Shown here: piece by piece, positions 34,672 to 43,137 of the stretch
Position numbering within the stretch: position 1 is the stretch's first letter
How the letters are laid out: every line of letters starts with the position of its first letter
NCBI GenBank assembly: GCA_021325555.1
Contig: JAJPGY010000039.1
Coordinates: forward strand, 124,001 to 188,000
DNA length: 64,000 nt
Direction: 5' to 3'
Origin: Pseudomonadota bacterium
GTDB lineage: Bacteria; Cyanobacteriota; Vampirovibrionia; Obscuribacterales; Obscuribacteraceae
The notes under the pieces: generated by a model
What the model was told of the DNA's origin: nothing
The model's database searches: none
The model's input: the letters and a program-made list of their open reading frames with translations, nothing else
Program-made: the position numbers and the translations under genes

Positions 34672-35116
34672 GCGACCGGCTTTCTTTCGGGCGGTGACCG
34701 GGTGCCCGTGGGCGCTTGAGCAGGCTGTACGGCATGTCCGGCTGCTCAAGCGCCCGGCGCGGCGGCGACCGTGGCTGGCGCCGCTGCGTCCGGCTGGGTC
34801 GCCGGCCGTCCTGTTTCCACGCTTACGCTAATTCACGCGAGCATTGTTGCTGCCCGATGAACCTGCTTTCGCTCGTCGGCGCCCTCGGCGGCGCCCAGAG
34901 CCCCGCCGTTGCCGCGGGCGCGAGGGCCGGTGACGCTGCTTTCGTCGAGACCCGAGCAGCGGACCGGCCGCTTGCCTGGTTAAGCTGGCCCCCGGCTGGT
35001 GCCAGCAGGCGCCGATCGGCTGGTTGACCCGGCGTTTCTATACTAGATGTTATAGCAGATAACGGCAAATGGGAAAGCCCGCGGCGCAAGACCGTGAGCT
35101 TCCCCGACGATCGGCC
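34672..35116. other. Non-coding stretch with long hairpin
   Basis: 445 bases without a supported gene. It contains the 14-bp hairpin at 34710-34755 and an AT-rich spot near 35038-35055. Confidence 0.5.
34710..34755. repeat. Perfect 14-bp inverted repeat
   Basis: GGGCGCTTGAGCAG (34710-34723) and its exact complement (34742-34755), with an 18-base loop. No T tract follows on either strand, so it may be a terminator remnant, an attenuator or an RNA-stabilising hairpin for the small membrane protein transcript. Confidence 0.75.
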
Positions 35117-36514
35117 TCAGACCATCGTTTGCTCTTCGCCGCCGGCCGGTTCCGGCAGGGGTGGCGGGAGCTTTTCCACCTCGAGAACCGTGACCGCGTG
35201 ATGGTTAATCTCGGCCACGGTGTACTTGAAGCCGTTGAGCTCCACGCTGTCACCGACCTCCGGCTGCCGGCCGAGCGTCTCGATTACCGCCCCGGCGACC
35301 GTCGTGCAAAGCGCGCACTCGAGGCTTGTTCCCAGCTCCTTGTTGACCTCCAGCAGCGTCAGATCGCCCAGGACCAGCCAGCGATTGTCGCCGGCCTTGC
35401 GAACGCCGGGATGCGGCGTGTCGTACTCGTCCCAGATTTCGCCGACCAGCTGCTCGAGCAGATCCTCCAGGGTAATGAGGCCGGCCGTTCCGCCGAACTC
35501 GTCGAGCACGATCGCCATCTGGAAGTTGTGAGTGCGCATCAGCTCCAGGATGGCGCTTGCCGGCATGGACTCGGGGATAAAGTGGGCTTGACGGATGAGC
35601 GAGCCCAGACGGAACTCCCTGCCACCGGAAACGGTGGCACCTGCAGCAGCCGTGCGCAGGCTGGCCTGCCAGAGATCGAAGAGATCCCTGGTGTTGAGGA
35701 TCCCGACCACGTTGTCGTCGTTGCCCTTGAACACAGGCAGCTTCGTGTGCTTGGTGCGGCAGACGATGGCCAGGACATCCGCCAGGGACAGGTTGTCGGA
35801 GATGGCGTCCATCTTGGTGCGCGGAATCATCACCTGCTTGGCGGTCAGCTCCTTGAGGTCGAGTGCCCGCTTGAGCAGGTCGGTCTGGGCAGGGTCGAGC
35901 TGTCCGGCCTTGCGGCTGGCCTCGAAGAGGATCTCGAACTCATCGGGCGAGTGCACGGCATACTGCTCGCCGGACGGCTCCGGAAGGCGCATGGCCTTCA
36001 GGACCAGGCCGGCAATGCCGTTCATCACCCAGAGAAGCGGATAGGTTATGCGGCAGAAGATCCTCATCGGGCCGGCCATGGTCAGAGCGGTTTTTTCGGG
36101 CAGGCGCAGCGCGAAGGACTTGGCCACCTGCTCGCCGACGATGACGTGCGCCATGCTCAGGCAGACGAAGGCAAGAACGAAAGCCAGTCCAGCCGGGGGC
36201 TCGGCACCAGCCAGCCCGGGGATGAGGCCTAAAAGCAGCTTGACGGCGCCGTGGATCGAGCTCTCGCCGATCCACCCGAGCGCCAGACTGGCCAGGGTTA
36301 TTCCCAGCTGCGTGCCGGCGATGGTTGTCCCCAGGTTCTCCTGAAGATGCCGCACAGTCCGCGCCGCCCCGTTGCCGTCGTCGATCAGCTCCTTGATGCG
36401 GCTCCGGCGCACCTTGACGATGGCGTACTCGGTGGCCACGAAGAGCGCATTGGTAAAGATCAAGACAGCGGTAAATCCAAGCCAGAGAATCACACTTCCA
36501 ACTGACATCGACAT
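35117..36514 (-). CDS. CNNM/CorC-type hemolysin-like transporter
   Basis: A 465-residue protein. The DUF21/CNNM membrane domain has about four helices (residues ~1-185). Two CBS domains follow (regions VMIPRTKMDAIS and MPASAILELMRTHNFQMAIVLDEFGGTAGLITLEDLLEQLVGEI), then a C-terminal CorC/HlyC domain (GDNRWLVLGDLTLLEV). The family handles Mg2+/Co2+ export or regulation, with CBS pairs sensing adenine nucleotides. GAGGAGG precedes the ATG at 36514. All domains are intact and it is monocistronic. Confidence 0.93.
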   Translation of the reverse strand: MSMSVGSVILWLGFTAVLIFTNALFVATEYAIVKVRRSRIKELIDDGNGAARTVRHLQENLGTTIAGTQLGITLASLALGWIGESSIHGAVKLLLGLIPGLAGAEPPAGLAFVLAFVCLSMAHVIVGEQVAKSFALRLPEKTALTMAGPMRIFCRITYPLLWVMNGIAGLVLKAMRLPEPSGEQYAVHSPDEFEILFEASRKAGQLDPAQTDLLKRALDLKELTAKQVMIPRTKMDAISDNLSLADVLAIVCRTKHTKLPVFKGNDDNVVGILNTRDLFDLWQASLRTAAAGATVSGGREFRLGSLIRQAHFIPESMPASAILELMRTHNFQMAIVLDEFGGTAGLITLEDLLEQLVGEIWDEYDTPHPGVRKAGDNRWLVLGDLTLLEVNKELGTSLECALCTTVAGAVIETLGRQPEVGDSVELNGFKYTVAEINHHAVTVLEVEKLPPPLPEPAGGEEQTMV

Positions 36515-36833
36515 ATTCGGCCTCCTCGAAAGATAGACCAGTTCATGGCATACCGGTACGCGCCGATCTGCACCTACCTCTGCCGCCCCGCGCCTGAAGG
36601 CATGGGACGTAAGCTGTAAGGTTTGTTTGGACGACTAACTAGGTTTCAGTAGGCCTTTAGCCCTGCGGAATTTGAGGTAATAAAAATCAAGTGCTCCAAC
36701 AGGTTATACAATGGGCATTTCCGGCTTCAATTCATGCTTGCCAACATCTCGTAAAATGTTAGCCAGAGACCTGTTCATGGTTAGCGCAGCCTGCCACGCT
36801 TGACCTTTTCCGGCTGCCAAGAATCGCCCGGTT
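36515..36833. other. 319-base divergent intergenic region
   Basis: Separates the divergent CorC-like and deacetylase genes. It is locally AT-rich (36660-36710) and must carry both promoters, but I could not fix a well-spaced -35/-10 pair. No small gene seen. Confidence 0.5.
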
Positions 36834-37799
36834 ATGAAAATGCAGACCCCGCTCGTATATTCGCCCACCTACAACACCGATCTAAAGGAATTCGGCGTTG
36901 CCAAACCGTTTGCGCTCGACCGCGGGCAATGCGTGCTGGAGAGGCTGGCGGACGATTTCGGCCGGGCGATTCCATTCGTGGAGCCGGGCCCGGTTGGGCT
37001 GCCCGACATCCTCCTGGTGCACACGCCCGAGTACGTAGAGAGCCTGGGCGACCCCAGGGTTTGGCAGGAGATTTTCGAGTTCAAGGGTTCCGAGTACCGG
37101 CCGGAGAAAGCCAGACGGCCGCTCAACGAGCTTTTCGAGGACATCCGCATCAAATGTGGTGGCACCATGCTGGCCGCCGAGATGGCCTTGCAGGGCGGGC
37201 TGGCCGCCAATCTCGGGGGCGGCTACCATCACGCCTTTCCGGATCGCGGCCGCGGCTTCTGCGTGCTGCACGACATCGCCATCGCCGTGCGCTCCCTCAA
37301 GAAGCGGGGTTTGTGCAGCAAGGTTTTGATCGTCGATCTGGATTTTCATCAGGGCGACGGCACCGCCTTGATTTTTCAGAACGACCCGGATGTCTACACG
37401 CTGTCCGTGCACTCGGACGAGGGCTGGCCGGAAGAGAAGCAGCAAAGCACGCTCGATGTCCCCATTCGCTCCGGCGAAACACACCTCTATCTGGAGAGGG
37501 CCGGAGGCGCCCTGCTCACCGCCCTCTCAGGATTCACACCCGATCTGTGTGTCTACGTTGCCGGCAGCGATCCCTATGAGCTCGATGTCCTGCCTGGGAC
37601 CAGATTTATCAACCTTACGCTCGAGCAGATGCGACAGCGGGATGAGTTTGTGATCGACACCTGCGCGAACCTGGGCATTCCCATGGCAAGCGTCTTTGCC
37701 GGCGGCTACGGCCCGGATGTCTGGGAGGTGCACTACTGGGCGACACGGCGCCTGCTGGAGCATGCCGGATGGACCGCTCCCGCCGGCGCCCGCGGGTAA
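36834..37799 (+). CDS. Histone deacetylase-family amidohydrolase
   Basis: A 321-residue member of the HDAC/AcuC/acetylpolyamine amidohydrolase superfamily. Zinc ligands are predicted as D170 and H172 (VDLDFHQGDGT) and D246 (GSDPY). The catalytic His pair is H132-H133 (GGGYHHAF), and the ending GGYG is present. The text resembles the class IV (HDAC11-like) bacterial group. Expected to deacetylate an acetyl-lysine or acetyl-amine. No ribosome site is obvious before the ATG. Confidence 0.88.
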   Translation: MKMQTPLVYSPTYNTDLKEFGVAKPFALDRGQCVLERLADDFGRAIPFVEPGPVGLPDILLVHTPEYVESLGDPRVWQEIFEFKGSEYRPEKARRPLNELFEDIRIKCGGTMLAAEMALQGGLAANLGGGYHHAFPDRGRGFCVLHDIAIAVRSLKKRGLCSKVLIVDLDFHQGDGTALIFQNDPDVYTLSVHSDEGWPEEKQQSTLDVPIRSGETHLYLERAGGALLTALSGFTPDLCVYVAGSDPYELDVLPGTRFINLTLEQMRQRDEFVIDTCANLGIPMASVFAGGYGPDVWEVHYWATRRLLEHAGWTAPAGARG

Positions 37800-37942
37800 T
37801 CGATCCGTGGCGCTGTCAAGCGGCGTGATGCGCCACCGGGGATGATGCGCAGCGGACATATTTAATGGTCGAAAAAGACCGCTTTTGGAGTGGCGGCGCA
37901 TATAATGCCGTTAAGGGAAACAACTAGATTGGACGGTTCGCC

Positions 37943-38824
37943 TTGAATACCGCCGCCAGGTCAAATGGAGGACCGGCGCCAGCTGTCCCGGCGGGCAGCG
38001 TTGAGATCAGGCCCGGGCCTTTCGTGAAGTGGGCGGGCGGCAAGTCACGATTGCTTTCGGCCTTCGACCGGCTACTCCCGCCCGGGTTCGATCCCTCGCG
38101 CGGGCGGTACTTCGAGCCGTTCGTCGGCGGCGGGGCGCTCTTTTTCCACCTGGCGCCGGCCAGAGCGGTCCTCTCCGACTCCAATCCGGAGCTGGTCAAC
38201 TGCTACCAGGTGGTGCGCGACCGGGTCGAGGAGCTTATTGCGCTCCTGCGCGAGCACAAGAACGACAGACAGCACTTCTACAAGGTGAGGTCGTTGAGCC
38301 CGGCCGGACTGAGCGCGGCTGAGCGGGCAGCCAGGCTGATCTTTCTCAACAAGACGTGTTTCAACGGGCTCTACCGGGTGAACAGCCGGGGCGAGTTCAA
38401 CGTTCCCTTCGGGAGGTACGACAATCCGCGCATCTGCGACGGCGAAAATTTGCGGGCGGTGAGCGCCCGCCTCCGGGACGTGGAGATCCTGTGCCTGCCG
38501 TTCGAGCAAACGGTCAGGCGGGCAAAGGCCGGCGACTTCGTTTATCTCGATCCACCCTATCAGCCGGTGAGCGCGACCGCCAATTTTACAGGGTATACTG
38601 CCACCGCATTTGGTGATAAAGATCAAGAGCGCCTGGCGGCGGTCTTCAGCCAGCTGTCCAAGCGGGGCTGTCTGGTCATGCTCAGCAACTCGGACAGCCC
38701 GGTGATCCGGGAGCTCTACAAAGACTTCCGGATAGCCGAGGTCAAGGCCAGCCGGGCGATCAATTGCAAGGCGGAGCGCCGCGGGCGGGTGAGCGAGCTC
38801 GTGATCATGAACTACAAAATATAG
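37943..38824 (+). CDS. dam: Dam-type DNA adenine N6-methyltransferase
   Basis: A 293-residue alpha-class (D12) adenine methyltransferase. SAM-binding motif EPFVGGGAL and FVKWAGGK at the start, catalytic DPPY at residues 203-206, plus the target-recognition insert. Members most like this (Dam, DpnM) methylate GATC. The start codon is TTG, because no ATG occurs before the essential N-terminal motif. No restriction endonuclease is adjacent, so it appears to be an orphan methylase. GATC specificity is inferred. Confidence 0.9.
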   Translation: MNTAARSNGGPAPAVPAGSVEIRPGPFVKWAGGKSRLLSAFDRLLPPGFDPSRGRYFEPFVGGGALFFHLAPARAVLSDSNPELVNCYQVVRDRVEELIALLREHKNDRQHFYKVRSLSPAGLSAAERAARLIFLNKTCFNGLYRVNSRGEFNVPFGRYDNPRICDGENLRAVSARLRDVEILCLPFEQTVRRAKAGDFVYLDPPYQPVSATANFTGYTATAFGDKDQERLAAVFSQLSKRGCLVMLSNSDSPVIRELYKDFRIAEVKASRAINCKAERRGRVSELVIMNYKI

Positions 38825-38950
38825 GGCGGCAACTTTACACAGTTTTTACGCGGCCGATTGAACTCTCTGGCCGGCGCGACCGTCTTTACTGTTGTGCCCC
38901 GGATGCACCGACCTTCGCACTCCAGGCAGAACCACCAGGAGGACCGCGCC

Positions 38951-39190
38951 ATGCCTATCTCTCCTAGCAGCGCATCGGGCAGCCGATTTACCCCCGCCCA
39001 GCCCTGCGACCGGGGCTTGAGCCTGGAGCTTTTCAGGTTCAAGTCCCCGGCCGTGCAGGTAGTGGCCCCGGCGGGAGCGGGCGGCTGCCGGATCATTTCC
39101 CGTCAGAGCCTTGGCGTGCGGCGGCGATGCAGCCGGCAGTTGCTGTGGGGGAATACTACGCGGGCGGTGGGAATATCCCCACTCGACTAG
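38951..39190 (+). CDS. Possible 79-aa hypothetical protein
   Basis: A short basic reading starting MPISPSSASGSRF, with AGGAGG 8 bases upstream. It contains two short hydrophobic stretches and four Cys. No family is evident and codon use is not decisive. The ribosome site is the main support. Confidence 0.35.
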   Translation: MPISPSSASGSRFTPAQPCDRGLSLELFRFKSPAVQVVAPAGAGGCRIISRQSLGVRRRCSRQLLWGNTTRAVGISPLD

Positions 39191-39293
39191 CGCGCGCAGC
39201 GGCCTATTATGTGTAGCGTGCGGGTAGCGCACAAAGAGAAACTCTCTCAATAAGTTTTCTAACCTGGTAAAGGAAGAAGGCAGGTGAGCCACT

Positions 39294-39473
39294 ATGCCAC
39301 GGACTAATTCATCCTCAAATCGCAAGTACAGCAATCAGACAGGCGCCGGCCAGCCCTGTGAGTGCATCGGCGGGGTCTGCGCCATCGATCCGTCGTTCAT
39401 AAGCAAGCTAAAACTTGCTGCTAAGGCCGCCAAGAGCTGCGCCAAGGACGAGAACGCCGCACCCAAGCATTAG
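39294..39473 (+). CDS. 59-aa Cys-containing protein
   Basis: Reading begins MPRTNSSSNRKYSN and contains the cluster PCECIGGVC, then an amphipathic Lys/Ala helix with a fourth Cys (AAKSCAKDE), ending APKH. AGGTGAG lies 9 bases before the ATG. A TATTAT box near 39203 and a small hairpin AGAGAAACTCT near 39236 precede it. The C-x-C-x4-C pattern could bind a metal or form disulfides. No homologue recognised. Confidence 0.55.
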   Translation: MPRTNSSSNRKYSNQTGAGQPCECIGGVCAIDPSFISKLKLAAKAAKSCAKDENAAPKH

Positions 39474-39630
39474 TCGGCGGCGGCGAAACCGCCTCAGCCG
39501 GTACGGACATACCCTCAAGCTCGCATGTGGACGCAAAAGCCAGTGGCAGCGCCAGCGACTTGAGGGAATTTTTTATAGCCGGGCGAGCGGCGGTACCGGG
39601 TATATCGTAGCTGTGGTGGAGGGGCAGGGC

Positions 39631-40683
39631 ATGAAGGGTTCGAGCCGGTGGGTTTTGATTGCGAGCGCGCTCCTCTCTTGCCTCGGGCTGCTGGTGCCGG
39701 GGATAGCCTTCGGGGAGGACTGGCCGAAGGCATATGGTCTGTGCCTGCAGGGCGATCAGGCGATGCGCCGCCAGGACTGTCGAGCTGCCTGCGAGCTTTA
39801 CGAGCAGGCCCTCAAGCTTTATTCGCACCCCGACATCAAGAAGCGTTTGGCCAACGCTTACGTGTTCTACGCCGGGCGGCTTGGTCCCGGCCAGGCGGCT
39901 GTCTGTTTCAGGCGCGCCTACGAGCTCGACCCCGGCAACCAGTCTGCCCGGTCCTGGTGTCAGCGCCATCCGGGAGCGGCAGCCCAAGCTGACGAGACTC
40001 TTATGACCGCGGCCCCTGACGGCGGCGTTGCCTTTGTGCCCGGCCGCTCCTCCGTGAGCCACGCCGGCGCCGCCAGGCAGGGGTATCAGGCGGCCCCGGC
40101 CGGGTTGCGCGACGAGACCAGGGCGCCGGAGCCGCGGTCGTATTTCCTGGCCCAGAACAACGATCCGCGCTGGAATCGCGACGCTCCGGCAAACGACGGC
40201 AACTGCGGGCCGACCTGCCTGGCCATGGCGTGCAAGCGGTTCGGTCTCTACCCCCCACGCATGGACGCCAACACGCCGCCACAGGAGCTCATCCTTGGCT
40301 GCCGCTTGCTCATGACCGGGGCGCTGAACCAGAACCTCGGCACAAACGCCTTCCAGTGGAACGCGGCAGCAAAGATTTTGGGCTTCAAGTCCTCCTTCGT
40401 CGGCTCCTTCGATGATGTGGACAGGGCGATCAATCGCGGGGCGGTGGTAGCCGTCGGCGGCTGCCCGTGGGTGGATCGCTCTTACGGGCCGCGTTATGCG
40501 GGAAGCCACCATCCGGTCTTCCACAACGGGCACTGCATACTGGTTGTCGGCAAGCAGGGCGGCTACTTCGTCGTGGCCGACCCGCTTTACTTTGACGGGC
40601 CGATAAACGTGGCCCAGGTCGAGCTGCAGTCCTTCCTCAGCTTCCACCGCAGCCAGGTGCTCGGCATCGCCGTTACCCGCTGA
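39631..40683 (+). CDS. Exported TPR and C39-like cysteine peptidase
   Basis: A 350-residue protein with a signal peptide (residues ~1-28, ending GIAFG). About 100 residues are TPR-like (ALKLYSHPDIKKRLANAY, AVCFRRAYELDPGNQSARSW), followed by a linker and a papain-like C39 domain. The predicted catalytic Cys is C192 in DGNCGPTCLAM, with H301 in NGHCILVVG and D317 in VVADPL. Such exported C39-like proteins cleave peptides outside the cytoplasm; no ABC transporter is fused or adjacent. GGAGGGG stands 7 bases before the ATG. Confidence 0.82.
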   Translation: MKGSSRWVLIASALLSCLGLLVPGIAFGEDWPKAYGLCLQGDQAMRRQDCRAACELYEQALKLYSHPDIKKRLANAYVFYAGRLGPGQAAVCFRRAYELDPGNQSARSWCQRHPGAAAQADETLMTAAPDGGVAFVPGRSSVSHAGAARQGYQAAPAGLRDETRAPEPRSYFLAQNNDPRWNRDAPANDGNCGPTCLAMACKRFGLYPPRMDANTPPQELILGCRLLMTGALNQNLGTNAFQWNAAAKILGFKSSFVGSFDDVDRAINRGAVVAVGGCPWVDRSYGPRYAGSHHPVFHNGHCILVVGKQGGYFVVADPLYFDGPINVAQVELQSFLSFHRSQVLGIAVTR

Positions 40684-40720
40684 GCTGCCGACGACCATGC
40701 TCTCCGCGCGGCAGTGCGCT

Positions 40721-41509
40721 TTACTTGGCGTATATCGGGTTGATTAACGGCGATCCCGGGCCAATGCCCAAACTGCGCAGGGATCTATGTTGAACCGGGG
40801 TATTTATCAAGACCGCCGGTTGTGACATGGCGCGGTCTATGGATGCCGGGTCCGTCGGCATATTCCTTGTGTGCTGGATCAAGGCGTCGATGAAGGCGCT
40901 GCGAGGCTGTGCCGTGCTCGCCTGTTCCTGCCGATCCATATCCGCGAGAACCGTCCTGGCCGTCTGTTGCAGTTTTGGTGGGCAATTTGGCATCTGCAGC
41001 CCCTTGGCCAGCCATGCCCTGGCATTTTTGTAAGTGCTGGGCCCGAGTTCGTAATAACAGAGACCTTCGACGATGAACCAGCTGGGCTCGGACGGATAGC
41101 TGAGCGTGAGCTGATAAGCCGGGAACAGCAGTTTCCGCCATTCAAGAAGCAGATTTGACTTATCGCCTCTCCGGGTGTCCCTGGCTATCAGGTTTATTCG
41201 CGCGGCTGCAGCGTCTACATAGCAAGCGTCAGGATCAACGCCCGGCGCATATCTGCCGAATCCCTGGTATTTGACCTGTCCGGCCAGAATCTCGGCGGTG
41301 TTGGCCACCGTGTCGAGATCGCCTGTCCTTACGGCTTGCTGAAACCTCAACGTTTCGTCTTTGACCGTTTGCCGCGGATCACCGCTCAGATTGAAGCCTT
41401 GTGCCCATGCCGTGCGTTGCGCCTGGGCGGTGAAACCAAGCAGCGCCGCAAGCGCGATCAGCGCTCCGTCTTTGGCCATTCCTTTCTCTCGTCTGCGCCT
41501 CATCCTCAT
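40721..41509 (-). CDS. Exported hypothetical protein
   Basis: About 262 residues with a strongly basic N-terminus, a hydrophobic signal core (ALIALAALLGFTAQAQ) and probable cleavage near TAWAQ. The mature part is helical and TPR-like in spacing (LCYYELGPSTYKNARAWLAKGLQMP) without a clear family. An internal ATG at 41479 gives a shorter signal, but its AAAGGA lies too close. It converges with the C39-like gene across 37 bases. Confidence 0.65.
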   Translation of the reverse strand: MRMRRRREKGMAKDGALIALAALLGFTAQAQRTAWAQGFNLSGDPRQTVKDETLRFQQAVRTGDLDTVANTAEILAGQVKYQGFGRYAPGVDPDACYVDAAAARINLIARDTRRGDKSNLLLEWRKLLFPAYQLTLSYPSEPSWFIVEGLCYYELGPSTYKNARAWLAKGLQMPNCPPKLQQTARTVLADMDRQEQASTAQPRSAFIDALIQHTRNMPTDPASIDRAMSQPAVLINTPVQHRSLRSLGIGPGSPLINPIYAK

Positions 41510-41723
41510 CCACGAACAGTCAGGAGCTAAAGCGGGACAGAATTAGCGGAGAACCGGCTCGTGCCGGCCACTCGCATCTTATGCCACCGAAAGCGGCGGA
41601 GCAAACCCGCCCGCAAAGCTCGGCTATCCGCGGACAGGCGGATCCCGTGGGGCGCAGCGCATGCGTTGCTCGCAGATAATCCAGCATCGTAACCCTACTT
41701 CACCACATAGTAACACCAGCCTC

Positions 41724-41765
41724 AAAAAACAGCGAGGCAGGCGGTTTGGGACCTGCCACGCTGTT
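41724..41765 (-). terminator. Terminator of the S41 protease
   Basis: On the minus strand AACAGCGTGGCAGG (41765-41752) pairs with CCTGCCTCGCTGTT (41741-41728), one mismatch, followed by a T run (41729-41724). Confidence 0.9.
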
Positions 41766-41772
41766 TCATGCG

Positions 41773-42813
41773 TCACTTCCCCAGCTTGCGCAGCAGGATG
41801 TGCTCCGCCTCGCTAAGCTGCAGGTCCTGACGCGCGGTCGGCTGCACGATGTAATCGGGGATCAGGCTTACCCCGTGGATGCAAGCGCCCTTCGGCAGGT
41901 AATACCTGGCGATCGTCACCTGCACCGAGGTGCCGTAATCCAGCTTCCAGGTCACCTGGGCTATGCCCTTGCCGAAAGTCTTGATGCCGAGAAGCTCGGC
42001 GCGACCGTCGTCGCGCAGCGCCCCGGAGATCATCTCTGAGGCCGAGGCGGTCTCGTCGTTGACCAGCACGATAACCGGCTTGCGGCCTGTGAGGTTGGGC
42101 ACCCGCGGCGACCGCGTGACCGCGTCCGGCTCCTGATCGACGAGCTCCTTGTCGCTCACGGAGAGCTCCTCGTCGTAAGGCTTGCCGTCGTACCGGCCGA
42201 TCAAGCTTGTAAACTTGCCCCGGTCGACGAACATGGCAAACACCTGCTGGGCCTGATCGACAAAGCCGCCACCGTCGTCGCGCAGGTCGAGCACGTAGGC
42301 GTCGGCGCCGGAAAGAGCCCGCAGAGCGGCTTCCGCTTCCGCCGCCGTGTGCTTCGATCCGAAGGTGATTATCTTCACGTAGCCGATGTTGCCGGGCAGC
42401 ATGCGGTGAATGACCACATTGGTGTCATCCTCCTCGCTGTCCAGTCCCCTGGTCTGGCCTTCGTCCTTGAAGAAAGTGTAAGTATCGTGCAAGGAGGACA
42501 GCATCTGAGCGATGGCCTTTTCGGCATCGTTGACGCTGTTCAACTTGCCGTCGTACTTGTGCTCCCAGGACTGCCAGCCGGCAAGGCGGTCTCGCCACAA
42601 GAAGTTGTCGTAGGCGAGTTTCCAGACCTGGTGATACAGCTCCTGCGGGGTCGCCTGCGGCGGTCTGGCGCTGGTGGTGGCGGTAGAAGCTGGCGGCGCC
42701 TGAAGCACGGCTGTAGCGCTGGTGGAAACCGAAGCGTGCAGCAAGCGAGGCAACGCCAATGAGAAACAAAGAGCCATGGCGGCGACGGCCACGGCCCGGC
42801 GAAAATTTTTCAT
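41773..42813 (-). CDS. S41 C-terminal processing peptidase without PDZ domain
   Basis: A 346-residue exported serine protease. Signal peptide residues ~1-27. The tail-specific protease core has Ser257 (ETASASE) and Lys282 (TFGKG), 25 residues apart as in CtpA/CtpB. The usual PDZ domain between the N-terminal helices and the core is missing: only ~20 residues separate DTYTFFKDE from NIGYVKIITFG. The lid and regulation normally given by PDZ must differ. Role in envelope protein processing is inferred. It has its own terminator. Confidence 0.88.
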   Translation of the reverse strand: MKNFRRAVAVAAMALCFSLALPRLLHASVSTSATAVLQAPPASTATTSARPPQATPQELYHQVWKLAYDNFLWRDRLAGWQSWEHKYDGKLNSVNDAEKAIAQMLSSLHDTYTFFKDEGQTRGLDSEEDDTNVVIHRMLPGNIGYVKIITFGSKHTAAEAEAALRALSGADAYVLDLRDDGGGFVDQAQQVFAMFVDRGKFTSLIGRYDGKPYDEELSVSDKELVDQEPDAVTRSPRVPNLTGRKPVIVLVNDETASASEMISGALRDDGRAELLGIKTFGKGIAQVTWKLDYGTSVQVTIARYYLPKGACIHGVSLIPDYIVQPTARQDLQLSEAEHILLRKLGK

Positions 42814-43137
42814 ACGAACCTGCTTTCCCCCGGCTGAAGCGAAAGCCCGCCCGGGCGCATTTAGCGTCTGGACTCGGTTTCTGACTCACGCGGCGCAAGC
42901 GCAGGCGAACACATCCACCGGCGACCGAGCGGTCACTTGTGGTTGGTGTCGGCGTCTGGGCGGGCTAGGTGTTGGATGCGGCGGTGAGTGCTCAACCAGG
43001 AAATCAAAATGCTTATCGCTCAAGCTTAGGCAGAACCATGGCTCCTGAACAATAGCTCTGAACTTCCGGCCGCGGCCGGCTGCCGGTTTGCGATTGGTGT
43101 AGCTGACACAGGACCATGCGCTATCCCGAATAGCGGG
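42814..43137. other. 324-base intergenic region
   Basis: No gene is supported. It contains a 14-bp palindrome, CCGGCCGCGGCCGG, near 43068-43081, and must hold the promoter of the S41 gene. Nothing else recognised. Confidence 0.45.

Noticed and set aside
34857-35027. 56-codon plus-strand frame starting MNLLSLVG
   Set aside because: No ribosome site and composition typical of random GC-rich DNA.
38081-38097. GGGTTCGATCCC, resembling a tRNA T arm
   Set aside because: It lies inside the Dam-like coding frame and no acceptor or anticodon stem surrounds it.
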